64,000 nt of DNA from Methanobacterium_C sp963845285. Its GTDB lineage: Archaea; Methanobacteriota; Methanobacteria; Methanobacteriales; Methanobacteriaceae. The stretch lies in NCBI GenBank assembly GCA_963845285.1, contig CAWJRO010000019.1, forward strand, positions 1-64,000. Reading direction: 5' to 3'. The notes under the pieces are model-generated. The model ran no database searches, had not been told where the DNA came from, and saw only the letters and a list, made by a program, of their open reading frames with translations. The position numbers and the translations under genes were made by a program. Shown here piece after piece: positions 63,916 to 64,000 of this stretch. The number at the start of each line of letters is the position of its first letter. The first letter of the stretch is position 1.

Positions 63916-64000
63916 TTGAAGACAACAGTTAGATCTCCAGGTTCTGCCACAGTTATAAATGCAATATCAACAGGATTTGGATCAGCCTTCGGTATAAAAC
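63916..64000 (+). CDS. archaeal shikimate kinase (partial, runs off the window)
   Basis: The first 28 residues of a GHMP-kinase-fold protein (TVRSPGSATVINAISTGFGS AFGI, read in two parts). The GSATVINAI and GSAFGI motifs match the archaeal shikimate kinase N-terminus, the fifth step after DAHP-independent early steps of aromatic amino-acid synthesis. The start is TTG 63916 with GGTGAT upstream. Pantoate kinase, another GHMP enzyme, is less likely. Confidence 0.75.
   Translation, partial: MKTTVRSPGSATVINAISTGFGSAFGIK

Overview
The window comes from a mesophilic, AT-rich methanogen of the Methanobacteriales, probably Methanobacterium or a close relative. The evidence is a surface protein with pseudomurein-binding repeats, an HMf-type histone, archaeal lipid genes (carS, tes), and coenzyme genes used only or mainly by methanogens: mfnD and mfnF (methanofuran), mptG (methanopterin), cofH (F420) and hacB (coenzyme B). 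Leaders often carry GGTGA or GGAGG ribosome binding sites, and TTG or GTG starts are common.

Layout. 1-5.3 kb: a secreted pseudomurein-binding, transglutaminase-like protein, then a complete insertion sequence with an 8-bp target duplication and a probable -1 frameshift. 5.6-16 kb: ribL, a MurJ-like flippase, a MurT-like ligase, a PEP-utilizing protein without an ATP-grasp domain, hisA, an EamA permease, truA and a DUF460 protein. 16.3-25 kb: wecB, mfnD-mfnF, a metallopeptidase-like protein, divergent carS and tes, then mptG and hacB. 25.6-36 kb: a zinc-finger gene with pcm, an archaeal MtaB/CDKAL1-like enzyme, two paralogous zinc-ribbon membrane proteins, tRNA-Val and tRNA-Phe, a GerW/DUF2953/GerW-like trio, rubrerythrin, histone and cofH. 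36-43.5 kb: a cyclophilin-like protein, deoC, elp3, an M50-CBS protease, PRC-barrel and DUF2098 proteins, a coiled-coil protein and a flavodoxin-ferredoxin.

44-57 kb is the accessory part. It holds a TPR-EVE fusion, a type IIG restriction-modification enzyme, a TIGR02391 (HEPN-motif) protein and a DUF2726-like nuclease candidate in one direction. A stretch follows with two copies of an unrecognised, apparently structured element of about 205 nt on either side of a DUF2188 gene and an IS5-type element. After it come a MntA-HepT toxin-antitoxin pair, an unknown protein, a NYN protein and an orphan HepT-like protein with a decayed active site. 56.8-64 kb returns to core genes: two DUF2115 paralogs, hel308, moaC, cbiD, a glutaredoxin-like protein and the start of an archaeal shikimate kinase.

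The most notable unexplained signals are: (i) the repeated element at 51.7 and 53.9 kb, whose copies differ by compensatory changes in a predicted stem; (ii) nine copies of a ~107-bp miniature inverted-repeat element, three with perfect 4-bp target duplications; (iii) the 44-51 kb defence-like cluster; and (iv) repeated short tandem duplications that begin across gene stop codons. No CRISPR array, rRNA or prophage was seen.
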